Source: Candidatus Thiodubiliella endoseptemdiera (GTDB taxonomy: Bacteria; Pseudomonadota; Gammaproteobacteria; PS1; Pseudothioglobaceae). From it: DNA of 64,000 nucleotides. Shown here piece after piece: positions 35,750 to 45,403 of the stretch (position 1 is the stretch's first letter; every line of letters starts with the position of its first letter). Location: contig JACCHT010000002.1 of assembly GCA_013416635.1 (NCBI GenBank), positions 1 to 64,000 of the forward strand, given 5' to 3'. The translations under genes and the position numbers were made by a program. The notes beneath the pieces were generated by a model. That model was not told the origin of the DNA and searched no databases. It worked only from the letters and a program-made list of their open reading frames with translations.

Positions 35750-37224
35750 TGCTTTATTTGCCTATAATAATCTTGAACACTATCAGTAATATTGTTTTGT
35801 ATAAGTGACTGACCTTTTGATTGAATGTCACCATAATACTCACTCATATCAATACGGCTAAAATCCAATGCTTGGAATTCGGCTGGATTAAAGCCACCAC
35901 AAGATGGGTTTTCTACAGCACCCCAACTTTTACCAAGTTGAACTCTACCTTGTTCTTGCAAAATACGAGCCAATTTAGAATTAAAACAACACATGCTTTT
36001 GGACTTTTCCACACAACCAAGTAACGCTATTTTTTTAGAGCAAAAACTACCGACTTCATGACAATAACCAGAGCCTTTATAAATTGCAGCTTCTTGCTCA
36101 GATTGCTCACAACCCATCATATCCATAAATACTTTGATTGCTAAAGAGATGGCGAGTGTTGTTGGATCGATTGAAAAAGAACTCATTGCAGCCTGTCCGC
36201 CTGATGCTGCGTAAGTTGAGGCATTTGCAGCGGCGGCAGTAGTTGACATCCCTGCACCTAAATTATAAGTAAGTTGTGCGTGATAACTTGCGTAGGCACC
36301 TTTTAACACATGCCATGTTGCTGACATTGCTACTTTTGTAGCCATCGTAGTCGCATAACTACCAGTTGAATCACTTAACACTTGTCCTGAACTCTTGCAG
36401 CAATTATCGGCTAAACCAAACCAACCTTTATAGCGGCACCGCATCCCTTTACCATCAAATATAAGCGCCCTTTCTGTACAAGCACCATCCACATCACGAT
36501 TACCATCATCAGCATTAGGTGTATCTAAGTCAGGCGATGTTTCAGTGATAGTGTTATCTGCATCTAAATCTATGCAAGAATTTATAGAGCATTTTTGAAT
36601 GCCACCAACATCAACGCAACTATTGCCAACAGTCGGGCAAGAGTATATATTACTAATATTATTTTTAGAGCAAGAACCAGTTTCTACAGGGGCTGTTAAC
36701 GATGTTGCAGTGCCCGTGTATCTCAAGGCATAAAAAGGCGTAGATGAATCAGGATGGTCTTGTCTGGTTATAAACGAACCTTTTTTAAACTCAACTCCAT
36801 CTTTAGTGTATTCACTCCAACTACTGCTTTTTGGATAGAAAATAATTTGTTCTGGGATGTATGTTGCAGAAAACCAAAAAATTGACGAGTCATAGTTAAA
36901 AAAATCTATAATTTCGACTGTTTGTATATCTTTTATTTGATGCATGCACGAAGATTTACAAGAATTTTCATCATCATAAGTTGAATCGTCAAGACTACAC
37001 TTATAATTATAAGTTGCTGCAACATTACAGATTTGTGCGCCAACACTACAAAACTGCTCAGTACCAATAACCTGACAACTGGCATTTTCACCTATGCCAG
37101 TAACATCGCCATTGCCATCCAAGTCTTGGGCGCAAACAAAGTTACTGGCATAGATATTCGCCGTATTTGACAAAGTAAATACAGCGAATAAACTCATTAT
37201 AATTGTCTTCGTTGTGTTATTCAT
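35746..37224 (-). CDS. traN: TraN C-terminal-type protein (mating pair stabilisation)
   Basis: 492 residues with a signal peptide (to about residue 26, NIYAS). The C-terminal 130 residues carry the TraN signature: CHEVGSFCSKKI, CVEKSKSMCCFNSKLARILQ, QGRVQLGKSWG, CGGFNPAEFQALDFSRIDMS. The N-terminal part has acidic EF-hand-like loops (DLDGNGDVTG, DLDADNTITE) and many Cys. In other F-like plasmids these modules are in one large outer-membrane adhesin. Here the other half is the separate gene at 37450, so TraN appears split. It overlaps traW by four bases and the small lipoprotein by eight. Confidence 0.85.
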   Translation of the reverse strand: MNNTTKTIIMSLFAVFTLSNTANIYASNFVCAQDLDGNGDVTGIGENASCQVIGTEQFCSVGAQICNVAATYNYKCSLDDSTYDDENSCKSSCMHQIKDIQTVEIIDFFNYDSSIFWFSATYIPEQIIFYPKSSSWSEYTKDGVEFKKGSFITRQDHPDSSTPFYALRYTGTATSLTAPVETGSCSKNNISNIYSCPTVGNSCVDVGGIQKCSINSCIDLDADNTITETSPDLDTPNADDGNRDVDGACTERALIFDGKGMRCRYKGWFGLADNCCKSSGQVLSDSTGSYATTMATKVAMSATWHVLKGAYASYHAQLTYNLGAGMSTTAAAANASTYAASGGQAAMSSFSIDPTTLAISLAIKVFMDMMGCEQSEQEAAIYKGSGYCHEVGSFCSKKIALLGCVEKSKSMCCFNSKLARILQEQGRVQLGKSWGAVENPSCGGFNPAEFQALDFSRIDMSEYYGDIQSKGQSLIQNNITDSVQDYYRQIKQ

Positions 37225-37423
37225 CTAATTCTAGTTTTGCTCCTTCTTCTGCCATTGCATCAAGGTCTACATCACTCTTTCCTTTGTCAAGACTGTTATG
37301 ATCTGTCATCTCACCATAAAGAAACCCTCCTGTTGCGGCTATCATGTCCGATGCACATCCTTGTAATAAAATTGCACTTAATGCTATTGATACTAACATT
37401 GTTTTTGTATTTATATTTTTCAT
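37217..37423 (-). CDS. Small lipoprotein between the two TraN genes
   Basis: 68 residues with a lipobox: MKNINTKTMLVSIALSAILL then QGC, lipidation at Cys23. The mature 45 residues are acidic (GKSDVDLDAMAEEGAKLELD). The start MKNINTKT is nearly that of the lipoprotein at 10350. No family is recognised; it may be an envelope accessory of the split TraN. Confidence 0.55.
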   Translation of the reverse strand: MKNINTKTMLVSIALSAILLQGCASDMIAATGGFLYGEMTDHNSLDKGKSDVDLDAMAEEGAKLELDE

Positions 37424-37449
37424 TTGATTTACTCCTGTTTTAGTTATAA

Positions 37450-39381
37450 TTACTTATTTTTTGAACAAATAAGCCCTTGTGCCGCTTGGCGCAATGATTG
37501 CATCATCACGCTAGCTGTACCAAACTCATTTAAACATGAACATTGGGTGACAACTTGCTCTCCTTCTTCAGAAGGACAAATATTTTGTTTCTCACCTGTG
37601 CATTTACGATAAAGTGTTTCCCATTCTTGTCCTGTTTGGCTGTTCACAGGTCCAGCACCTGAAACAGATATTTTGTCTTTTGGGCGTTTAACTTTGCAGG
37701 CATTGCTACAATTTGGCGTTTGAATATCGGGCAATGATAAATCTCTTTGTATTGTTGCACCCCCTACTACATCGTTAAATCCATTTGCAGACGCTGAGTC
37801 TTGAATGGTTGCATTGCGCGCAATACCCTTATCAAAGTTAAACTCTGTATCCGTTGTGCACTGATACTCACGCTCAACTTTCCACCAGTTTCTATTGAGT
37901 TTTAAATCACAACTGCTACCATTGCCAATTTGGCGTGCACTTGCAATAGGTGTTTTCCCAGTGGGATGAAAATTTTTATAAGTTTGAACGCCATCAATAG
38001 TTTCATTTTTGAGTTTGCATTTTTTGTCTTCTTCAACACTATCGCAGGAGTTACTAATCCACTCTTGGTCTATTGAACAAGACTCATCGACCAACACCTG
38101 GGCATAAGCATAGGCAAACCCCCAGTCTGCAACTTGCACATCTATTGTAAAATTTTTCCTACCTTTCTCTTTCAAAAGATTTGTAAAATCAACATTGGGT
38201 TTTGGCGTCCAAACCGTGCTATATTCGCAACTCTTACCAGGAACAATTGTTTTGCCGTCCCAATCCCCCAAACCTTTTGATACCGGTCCTGCAAAAAGTT
38301 TATTACCATTGAGTGAAACCCGAGTCCAATCATCAAACACAACGCTCATTAGGGTGGCTTTTTTAATTCTCTCTGGCATGTCAACATAAAAAGAAACTTG
38401 TCTTTGAAAGATGTCACACCAGCCATATATTCTTTTATTAGAATCCCCTATAGAGAGTTCTAAGCAACCATCACCTGCACAACTGTGTACACCACCTTCG
38501 CCACCGTTATAACTAATAATATCTTCCAACTGAATGTTTTTATAACTTGTGTTGCGCTTAATTGAGCAGGATTTAAGCGTTGTGATTGAATTTTGTGCAA
38601 CGGCTGAATTGGCAACCAATTGATAAATGCCATCGGCATCAGTTTTATAGTTGTTGACAGCACTTTCTATATTTTTCGGATTTTGATAATAACTCGCCAA
38701 TTGCGTTGCATTACCATCCCCACAACCTGTCAATTTTTGTGCATAAAATTTTGCGATTGGTCCAGTAGTTGTGGCATCACTAATTATGTATTGCGGATTG
38801 TTTTTTGCTAAGGTGTTAGCGGCTGATGAACCGAGGTCAGTTACAATTGATGAGATAATTCTTTGTGATTTTCCTGCATCGCCACAGGATTTGTTAATGC
38901 AATAACAACCGCCTAAACCACCAATGCCTGTTTCAATTAAACTAAGTGTGTCATTTTGACCATCCCATTTATAGCCAAGGCAATCGTTCCAAGTTCCTGG
39001 CGTGCAACTAATAATCCCCGTTGCACAAACACCGCTTACTGGCTTTGTGAAATTTTTAACACTATCAACTACGCCATCTAAGTCTTTGTCACGACTAAAC
39101 TGTAAAAATGATAAATCTCCGGTGGATGAAGGTTGTGCCATAACTTGCAGAAAAGCATTAGAGGCTGGGCAAGATAAATTCACATCAAACTTAGTGCCAC
39201 TTGGCGTTGATAATTGCTCATTGCCAATCATAGGACTCATATATGCTTTAGAAAAATCAGCATTATTAGTGGGCAAACCTTCCAATGTATTTTTTACAAA
39301 TTCTTTAGTCGTTATTGGCTCTTCAGCATATGCAAATACACTAAATACAAATAATATAATAATATTTATATTATTATTCAT
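37450..39381 (-). CDS. traN: TraN N-terminal-type Cys-rich protein
   Basis: From the ATG at 39381 (MNNNINIIILFVFSVFAYAE, a signal peptide) the protein has 643 residues. The in-frame codons up to 39408 overlap traC and are not needed. It has the large-TraN features SGVCATGIISCTPGTWNDC, WCDIFQRQVSFYVDMPERI, CEYSTVWTPKPNVDFTNLL and NRNWWKVEREYQC, with more than 25 Cys. It lacks the C-terminal LDFSRIDMSE block, which is in the next TraN gene. Together the two proteins would rebuild the usual TraN, presumably disulfide-linked in the outer membrane. Confidence 0.75.
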   Translation of the reverse strand: MNNNINIIILFVFSVFAYAEEPITTKEFVKNTLEGLPTNNADFSKAYMSPMIGNEQLSTPSGTKFDVNLSCPASNAFLQVMAQPSSTGDLSFLQFSRDKDLDGVVDSVKNFTKPVSGVCATGIISCTPGTWNDCLGYKWDGQNDTLSLIETGIGGLGGCYCINKSCGDAGKSQRIISSIVTDLGSSAANTLAKNNPQYIISDATTTGPIAKFYAQKLTGCGDGNATQLASYYQNPKNIESAVNNYKTDADGIYQLVANSAVAQNSITTLKSCSIKRNTSYKNIQLEDIISYNGGEGGVHSCAGDGCLELSIGDSNKRIYGWCDIFQRQVSFYVDMPERIKKATLMSVVFDDWTRVSLNGNKLFAGPVSKGLGDWDGKTIVPGKSCEYSTVWTPKPNVDFTNLLKEKGRKNFTIDVQVADWGFAYAYAQVLVDESCSIDQEWISNSCDSVEEDKKCKLKNETIDGVQTYKNFHPTGKTPIASARQIGNGSSCDLKLNRNWWKVEREYQCTTDTEFNFDKGIARNATIQDSASANGFNDVVGGATIQRDLSLPDIQTPNCSNACKVKRPKDKISVSGAGPVNSQTGQEWETLYRKCTGEKQNICPSEEGEQVVTQCSCLNEFGTASVMMQSLRQAAQGLICSKNK

Positions 39382-41872
39382 CAGTTGGTAACCCTCGTTT
39401 TTGTGCAAATTTCTCTAAAGCCTCATCGATGCTTAATCCTTGCGCCTGATAAGATTCAATTTCAGAGACTTCATTTGCATCGGTTGTAGCAACTGCATAC
39501 CCATAAGGACCAACCATTAGTCGGGAAACACCTACACCACTAGGTGCATCGATAAAGATTTCAGAATAATGCGGTCTACTTGACTTTAAAGAAAGCAATA
39601 GTTCTTTAACAATGCCGTCATAATCAATAATTTTTTCTTCGATAGCTTTAGCGTAGGCGCTACTTTCTAAAAATAGTTTAAATGCTGAATTTTCCAACAT
39701 CACATCACCAACATCACCAAATTTAATAATGTCTCTAACAGATTGAAATACACTGCCGATTGAACCATTATATTTGCGTGCTCGTCGATAGGCATCTTCA
39801 ACAATATTAGCCACAAAATCTGATTTAATTAATTTGAGCATGGTTGACAACTCTTCAAGAATCAGCATTTTTTTAATAGCCCTGTCGCCTTGATACATTT
39901 CCATTGTCATCATTGTGATAATTTGAAGCATAACAACTTTCATTAACGCAGGTTTTTTTGTTAACTCCTCCAACTCTAAAACAACAAAATCATTACTTTG
40001 CCAATGATTCTCTGTGACGCCATTAAAATATTTTCCGTATTGACCCTTTGAGCTGAATTCACACAATGTAAAAGAAAGCTCTTTTGCTCTTGCAGTTAAG
40101 CTTTCTGGTATTTGACCGTCTAATGAATATGAAGTCAAATTACTTAAGTATTGTTGTATAAAATCAATGCAATTTTCAACAATATCTCTAGCAATTGTCT
40201 CTTTAACTGCATGCGTAATAAGCCCAGTTTCTTCTGCAGATAATTTATCGTTATTACCTGTTGAACATATCATTGCTGAAATTGTTGCAACAATTGAATC
40301 TACATCATGTTTTTTGTCTTGTTCATCGTATTCATCGTCACTCTTTCCAGTGTATTTTTTATCTAAATTTTGTTCAACCTGGAAAGGATTGAAGTTAACA
40401 TTATTATTTTTATTAGCAACATCTAAATACTCACCCCCTAAAACATTGCATATTTTTTTGTAACTTCCGCCAATGTCTATCAACCTTATCTTCGTCTGAT
40501 TTCCATAACAATGTGCTACTATCCAATTAATAACGAATGATTTACCAGATCCAGAGGTTGCAGAACATAAAAAATTATGATTATTAGAGTTTTTTGGGTA
40601 AAAATCTAATCCTTGAACCTGTCCTTTTCTACCGATAAACGGAATAACTGGAAAACCAGAGCCAAAAAAATCTGCTTGCAATGGCAATTGATTCGCAACC
40701 GCTTTGGCTGGTGCAATAAAATGTCTATCAATAAAGTTAATGTTGCCGCTATTTTTACCTGCAATCAAGCCAAATGGTAATGAAGATAAAAACAGAATAT
40801 GCTTAATGCGGTTTTCATCTTGCATTAAAAAACCTTGCGACTCCCAAAGTCGCTTTGCCTTTGTTGTTGCGATTGATAAGTCTTTTTCACTATCTGCAAA
40901 TAAAACAATAGTTGGGATAAACTTCAAATAATAGTTTGAGTGAATTTGTTTGCTCGCATCAGACAACATACTTATTCTGTCGCCAATATTATTTGATTTT
41001 TTTGCGCCCATTCTTTGAGCATTAGCTAAAAATGATTTTCTTCTTATTTCATTATCAACTTTATCAAGTAAAACATTACATGTCCATAAAAAACGAGAAC
41101 CAATCTGCTCTAAATCGTCAATACCGCCCTTATAAGAACCTATTAGTTCACTAACTTGGTTAGAGTTTAATAGCTGTTCATTTAACGACTCTGGAAACTC
41201 TTTAGGCGTAACAACACCGACAAATTCATTACCAATTTTTAAATAGTTTTTATGGCTAAAATCAACCACACTTTCTGCGTTGATAATTTGTTTTGATAAC
41301 CCAACATTAGCATTGTAATGCTTAGAATTACATTGGGAATTGTTCAGCAATTGTCTTAATAGTGAGAGCATTTCTTTTGCACCCACTTCTCGTGGCGACA
41401 ACATAGCACCATGCAAACTTTCTGCAAACGCTTTGATTGTTAATTCTGGCAATGCTTTATTTGTTTTCAAACAAACAAATAGCCTAAAATTTTTAAGCTT
41501 GTTACCTTTAGTTTTTTCACTGTATGCATTCTGATTTTTTAAAAAATTAAAATGATATTGACTCATTTTTTCTGTCAATGGGGTATGGCGAGTGTCTCCT
41601 TCTTTAATATTTTCACAATAAGCATCTATATTGTCATCTGCAAAAAGTATGAATTGCAGTATTGACCCAACTCCATAATTTTGCTTTAAAACTGAACTGA
41701 TTGTATTTATAGTTTTGTCACCCAAAAAATAGTGAGGCGAACATTCAAATGCGTAACCTAAGGTGTCATCTGCATTAATAAACTCATTTGTTTTTTCATC
41801 AAATGCCAAATATGGTAAATAATCAGAGAGTTGATTGCGTCTTAAATCTTGTGTAATTTTATTTTGATTCAT
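39374..41872 (-). CDS. traC: TraC, VirB4-like T4SS ATPase
   Basis: 832 residues. The N-terminal TraC_F_IV region has LAFDEKTNEFINADDTLGYA and FECSPHYF. The ATPase part has Walker A SATSGSGKSFVINWIVA near residue 440, RLIDIGGSYKKICNVLGGEY, and a Walker B-like KKMLILEELSTML, then GSIGSVFQSVRDI. TraC powers pilus assembly at the cytoplasmic face of the inner membrane. The frame is intact and overlaps the traN N-terminal gene by eight bases. Confidence 0.93.
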   Translation of the reverse strand: MNQNKITQDLRRNQLSDYLPYLAFDEKTNEFINADDTLGYAFECSPHYFLGDKTINTISSVLKQNYGVGSILQFILFADDNIDAYCENIKEGDTRHTPLTEKMSQYHFNFLKNQNAYSEKTKGNKLKNFRLFVCLKTNKALPELTIKAFAESLHGAMLSPREVGAKEMLSLLRQLLNNSQCNSKHYNANVGLSKQIINAESVVDFSHKNYLKIGNEFVGVVTPKEFPESLNEQLLNSNQVSELIGSYKGGIDDLEQIGSRFLWTCNVLLDKVDNEIRRKSFLANAQRMGAKKSNNIGDRISMLSDASKQIHSNYYLKFIPTIVLFADSEKDLSIATTKAKRLWESQGFLMQDENRIKHILFLSSLPFGLIAGKNSGNINFIDRHFIAPAKAVANQLPLQADFFGSGFPVIPFIGRKGQVQGLDFYPKNSNNHNFLCSATSGSGKSFVINWIVAHCYGNQTKIRLIDIGGSYKKICNVLGGEYLDVANKNNNVNFNPFQVEQNLDKKYTGKSDDEYDEQDKKHDVDSIVATISAMICSTGNNDKLSAEETGLITHAVKETIARDIVENCIDFIQQYLSNLTSYSLDGQIPESLTARAKELSFTLCEFSSKGQYGKYFNGVTENHWQSNDFVVLELEELTKKPALMKVVMLQIITMMTMEMYQGDRAIKKMLILEELSTMLKLIKSDFVANIVEDAYRRARKYNGSIGSVFQSVRDIIKFGDVGDVMLENSAFKLFLESSAYAKAIEEKIIDYDGIVKELLLSLKSSRPHYSEIFIDAPSGVGVSRLMVGPYGYAVATTDANEVSEIESYQAQGLSIDEALEKFAQKRGLPTDE

Positions 41873-41877
41873 TTTTT

Positions 41878-42348
41878 TTATTTAAATAAATTAAGCGTGT
41901 TGCTTGTATTATTTTCTTTACTGAAGTCCAATGTCCATTTAGGCTGCTTCTCAATATAATAAACATTCTTAGGTTCGTACCAAATACTTGAGTCTATTGA
42001 TTTATGAGCGTTAATAAAAACTCGACGCACAACAGCTGGCTGTAATAATGGGATCTTTTCTGTTGGGTTCATTAGATTTTTCGTATCTTGATAAATCATT
42101 TGATTTTTTAAATCAATATTGCCGCCTGCTTGTTTCTCAATTTGTTTGTTTCTCATTGTTCTACTCCCGCCACTAACCAATTTACCGCCTTGGTCAATGC
42201 CCGTAACCGCCTCTTTGTAAGCCCTATCAATTGTTACACATTTTCCAAAATCATTAAATCGGCACAACGACTCCTCTTGATACGGCATAATTGAACAACC
42301 TTGAGTGCTAATCACAATCGTTAATGTAATAAATAATTTATTTTTCAT
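41878..42348 (-). CDS. traV: TraV, outer-membrane lipoprotein of the T4SS core
   Basis: 156 residues with a lipobox ISTQGC (Cys18) and the small Cys pair typical of TraV (CRFNDFGKCV). TraV anchors the TraK-TraB core complex, the VirB7 equivalent. It lies between traB and traC, the usual F order with traP and traR absent. Confidence 0.85.
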   Translation of the reverse strand: MKNKLFITLTIVISTQGCSIMPYQEESLCRFNDFGKCVTIDRAYKEAVTGIDQGGKLVSGGSRTMRNKQIEKQAGGNIDLKNQMIYQDTKNLMNPTEKIPLLQPAVVRRVFINAHKSIDSSIWYEPKNVYYIEKQPKWTLDFSKENNTSNTLNLFK

Positions 42349-42350
42349 AA

Positions 42351-43493
42351 TTAAAGTTCCTGTATTTTTAATTCTACTAATTCGGTAATAACGACTGAAA
42401 TCTCTTTTGCTGCACCTACTTCAATCACTGGAGAAGATTGTCTTGCGAGCTGTAAAAACAAAGACCTAACATCTTTGGCACCTGCTGATATACCCCCGCC
42501 AATAGCTGCTTTCGCCAAATTACCACTAGGCGTATTGTTCACCTGTCCTAATGCAGAAATATTGGTTGTTTGCGCCGACCCAGTGATAGCGTTCCCGATA
42601 CCTTCAAAAGCACCAGCAATCATACTGCGCGCAATTAATGCGCCAGCTCGATGAACAGGCACACCTTTAATACCCCTTTTCCCATCGCCATCCTGAACAT
42701 AACCCTTAATTAACTCAAAAATAACACTGTTTCCTGCTAAATCGATGCAACTTAAGCTTTTAAGTCTTGCATCTACTCTGTGTGTTGCTAAATTGCCGTA
42801 ACCTTCTGCGATAACAAAACAACCTTTTAGGTTGGCTTTTACCTCGTTTGGCAATACAGCAGGTGCCTGCACTCTAATCATCATCGGTTCTGGTGAATCG
42901 TTGCTGCCCTCAATCGTCATAGCGTCCATTCCCGTTAACAAGAATCCCTTCATAAAACTTGGGGGCAACTTGATTACTCTTTTTTTTTGAATACTATTAT
43001 CTTTGTCTTCTATTTTAACTATTGTCTCGTATTCTTCATGTACGATACCACCCACCCATTGTGGAATCTGTAGATCTAAATTTTGCGGATAATCGCCATT
43101 TTGCTGTTCTGTGGGCATTGGTGGGAAATATTGGGATGGTTGACTGCCATTTTTTTCTTCACTTTCATTTGATTGTTTTGTCTGCATTTGTATTGCAAAC
43201 AACTCTTTTAACTGACTAATATCCTCTGCTTGTTTATCTATAACTGCTTGTTTTGCACTTAATTTTTCATCAAGTTCATCACTAATATCTTGCTCAAATA
43301 ATTGAGCATCTGTAACCACATCAACTACTTGCTCTTCATTCTTAACAGCAGTTTCTTGTTTTATTTCGCTGGACCTATTGCTATAAGACAACACCAAAAT
43401 AATAACTACTGTGATAAAAACACCAATTTGTTTAATCCTAAGTTGTGTTGTTGAGTCAAATTTTTTGTATGCATTTTTTAATTTATTAATCAT
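42351..43493 (-). CDS. traB: TraB, VirB10-like scaffold
   Basis: 380 residues. A single membrane helix near residues 22-40 (IKQIGVFITVVIILVLSY) is followed by an acidic/coiled-coil linker, a short Pro-rich part (FPPMPTEQQNGDYPQ), then the TrbI/VirB10 barrel: LPPSFMKGFLLTGMDAM, VRAPAVLPNEV-like VQAPAVLPNEVKANL, GCFVIAEGYGNL, and GYVQDGDGKRGIKG. It spans both membranes. Overlaps traK by four bases. Confidence 0.92.
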   Translation of the reverse strand: MINKLKNAYKKFDSTTQLRIKQIGVFITVVIILVLSYSNRSSEIKQETAVKNEEQVVDVVTDAQLFEQDISDELDEKLSAKQAVIDKQAEDISQLKELFAIQMQTKQSNESEEKNGSQPSQYFPPMPTEQQNGDYPQNLDLQIPQWVGGIVHEEYETIVKIEDKDNSIQKKRVIKLPPSFMKGFLLTGMDAMTIEGSNDSPEPMMIRVQAPAVLPNEVKANLKGCFVIAEGYGNLATHRVDARLKSLSCIDLAGNSVIFELIKGYVQDGDGKRGIKGVPVHRAGALIARSMIAGAFEGIGNAITGSAQTTNISALGQVNNTPSGNLAKAAIGGGISAGAKDVRSLFLQLARQSSPVIEVGAAKEISVVITELVELKIQEL

Positions 43494-44221
43494 TGTGCAC
43501 CGCCACTCTCAACAACTAAATAAAGGTAAGTCCAGTTTTTATTATTGTTTAATTTAAAATCGTCAATGGAAATAGCGATAATTGGATAATTACTTAATTT
43601 TGTATTTAAAAATTGTGTTTCAGTTAAGCTAACATCCTTGTTACTGGTAACAACATATTTGTTGACTCGGTAATTTTTACCAGGTATATTTCTATTGGAC
43701 AATCGTTTTATCTGTAAGTCATTAAGGTGTATTATTTGATTGTTGGTGATAACTTCAGAATCTTCATATCTGTTTCTTTCAACTTTAATCAAGTCAATTA
43801 AACCCTCATCAAATCCTTTATTTGATTCTTTATTATTTTTTCGTGCTTCATTTTCTAATTTTGAAGTCTGCAAGAAAATTGACTGACTTTCAATTTCTTG
43901 AGGGTCTAAAATCAACGGATAATATTCATTATTACAACCAACAAGAATATTTACTTTTGCATTAATTATCTTGTTCCTGCCACCACTACTTAATTGTTTA
44001 AACAGCAATATTACATTCTTTTTATTCTCGTGAGTTTTATGCGTAAGCCCTGTGTCAGCAGCATAATCAATACTATTAATTTCACCATTGGTGCAGCTAA
44101 TACGATTAATATCTGCCTTGCTAACCGAAACCGTTGTTCTGATTTCTGGCAAGACATTGATTGCATATACTTGGGTGCAAATCAAAGATAATGGTAATAA
44201 AAATTTTAAATTTAATTTCAT
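43490..44221 (-). CDS. traK: TraK, secretin-like T4SS core protein
   Basis: 243 residues with a signal peptide (MKLNLKFLLPLSLICTQVYA) and the VirB9-like beta-rich C-terminus (NIPGKNYRVNKYVVTS). The N-terminal ISCTNGEINSIDY segment is typical of TraK. It forms the outer-membrane ring with TraV and TraB. Four-base overlaps with traE and traB show tight coupling. Confidence 0.88.
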   Translation of the reverse strand: MKLNLKFLLPLSLICTQVYAINVLPEIRTTVSVSKADINRISCTNGEINSIDYAADTGLTHKTHENKKNVILLFKQLSSGGRNKIINAKVNILVGCNNEYYPLILDPQEIESQSIFLQTSKLENEARKNNKESNKGFDEGLIDLIKVERNRYEDSEVITNNQIIHLNDLQIKRLSNRNIPGKNYRVNKYVVTSNKDVSLTETQFLNTKLSNYPIIAISIDDFKLNNNKNWTYLYLVVESGGAQ

Positions 44222-44778
44222 AATTTTTTCTCTTTTAGTGATGTAATTGAAAAAGTTGCATTATTAATTTGATACCCAATAATGAGTTGTATTTTTTTAG
44301 CAGGCTTCTTGCCATTCTTTGTCCATCTTGTTTGCACGCCAGTCACAATAATTTTTTGCGTTTTGGTATTGATTTGTGTTTTTGTCTCTCTGAAAGAATA
44401 AGAATTACGGTTGTATCGCTTTACTAAATCAACCTTATTTTTAAGTAACTTTTTGATATCTGGATAATGTTGCACATCAACCATTTCCAATAATTTTGCA
44501 AAATTTTGCTCAACATTTGCAGGTGTATAGTTTTGCCAAAGTTGAGTTGCGTATAAGCCTAAATTTGTTAAATACAAATCACTAGCCTCATTTGCACTTA
44601 CCCAAAATTGAGAGGATTGATTAAGTGGTACAATAACGATACGCTCATTATTTTTAATATTTTGGATTGAAGTGTAATTTATCATGCTAATGATAATTAC
44701 AGTAATTAGTGCAAACCTTAATAGATTTTTTTCATCTTTAAGGTTTGCTTTAAGTTTATTTAATAGTGTTACATTCAT
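44218..44778 (-). CDS. traE: TraE, VirB5/8-like inner-membrane protein
   Basis: 186 residues, one membrane helix near 24-38 (FALITVIIISMINYT) and the TraE features QSSQFWVSANEASDLYLTNL and the C-terminal GVQTRW. It is a membrane component of pilus assembly with TraL. Confidence 0.88.
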   Translation of the reverse strand: MNVTLLNKLKANLKDEKNLLRFALITVIIISMINYTSIQNIKNNERIVIVPLNQSSQFWVSANEASDLYLTNLGLYATQLWQNYTPANVEQNFAKLLEMVDVQHYPDIKKLLKNKVDLVKRYNRNSYSFRETKTQINTKTQKIIVTGVQTRWTKNGKKPAKKIQLIIGYQINNATFSITSLKEKKL

Positions 44779-44784
44779 ATCTTT

Positions 44785-45045
44785 TTATTGATGAAACAAA
44801 ACCATATTTACTGGTGGATAGCCTTGTGTTTTATCAAGGCCTAAGTTATATAAAGCATGACGAATAAACCCTCTATTTGCTTTTTTTTGCTCTGATAAAA
44901 AAATAAAAAACAAAGGAACACAAACGAATAAGGCATAGAACGTTGTTAACACGACAATGCCATACATTGTGACTAAGAATAAAAATCCATCTAAATTTAA
45001 TCCCATTGCTTTGTGTGATTTATGCAATTCATTTGTATATTTCAT
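44785..45045 (-). CDS. traL: TraL, small T4SS membrane protein
   Basis: 86 residues with a bitopic helix pair (LDGFLFLVTMYGIVVLTTFY and ALFVCVPLFFIFL) and the C-terminal HALYNLGL motif seen in TraL. VirB3 equivalent. It directly follows the pilin gene. Confidence 0.82.
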   Translation of the reverse strand: MKYTNELHKSHKAMGLNLDGFLFLVTMYGIVVLTTFYALFVCVPLFFIFLSEQKKANRGFIRHALYNLGLDKTQGYPPVNMVLFHQ

Positions 45046-45387
45046 TTAAATTAAACCTATTGATATTCCCATCGAAGTGATGACGCTATCGGCATTTGCC
45101 AATACACCGCCAGCAACAGCTAAAGGAATTCCGACATTGTAATTTGCTTTTGCTGCAGTAACAATACCACTAACAACTAAAGCGCCGCCGGCAATAAATC
45201 CAGGTGCACCTTTTAAGAACTTATTAACCGTAATATCGTATGCGTCATAAAATAATGCTGTTGTTGGTGGCGTTGTCCATGCACTAGCATCTAATGATGC
45301 AAGCATTAATACACTTCCGATTGCAATTGTTCCTTGATTTCTTTGTAAAAATGATTTTGATTTACTTATAGTCTCTTTTGTTTTCAT
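45046..45387 (-). CDS. traA: TraA, F-type pilin precursor
   Basis: 113 residues from the ATG at 45387, which has AAAAGGAG 6 bases upstream; codons before it overlap the HU gene. A long leader ends LMLASLDASA, a signal-peptidase site, leaving a mature pilin of about 74 residues, AWTTPPTTALFYDAYDITVN..., with two hydrophobic segments (FIAGGALVVSGIVTAA and GIPLAVAGGVLANA). The size and layout fit F TraA. The only S26-type peptidase seen is the pseudogene at 7417. Confidence 0.85.
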   Translation of the reverse strand: MKTKETISKSKSFLQRNQGTIAIGSVLMLASLDASAWTTPPTTALFYDAYDITVNKFLKGAPGFIAGGALVVSGIVTAAKANYNVGIPLAVAGGVLANADSVITSMGISIGLI

Positions 45388-45403
45388 AATATCTCCTTTT
45401 TTA

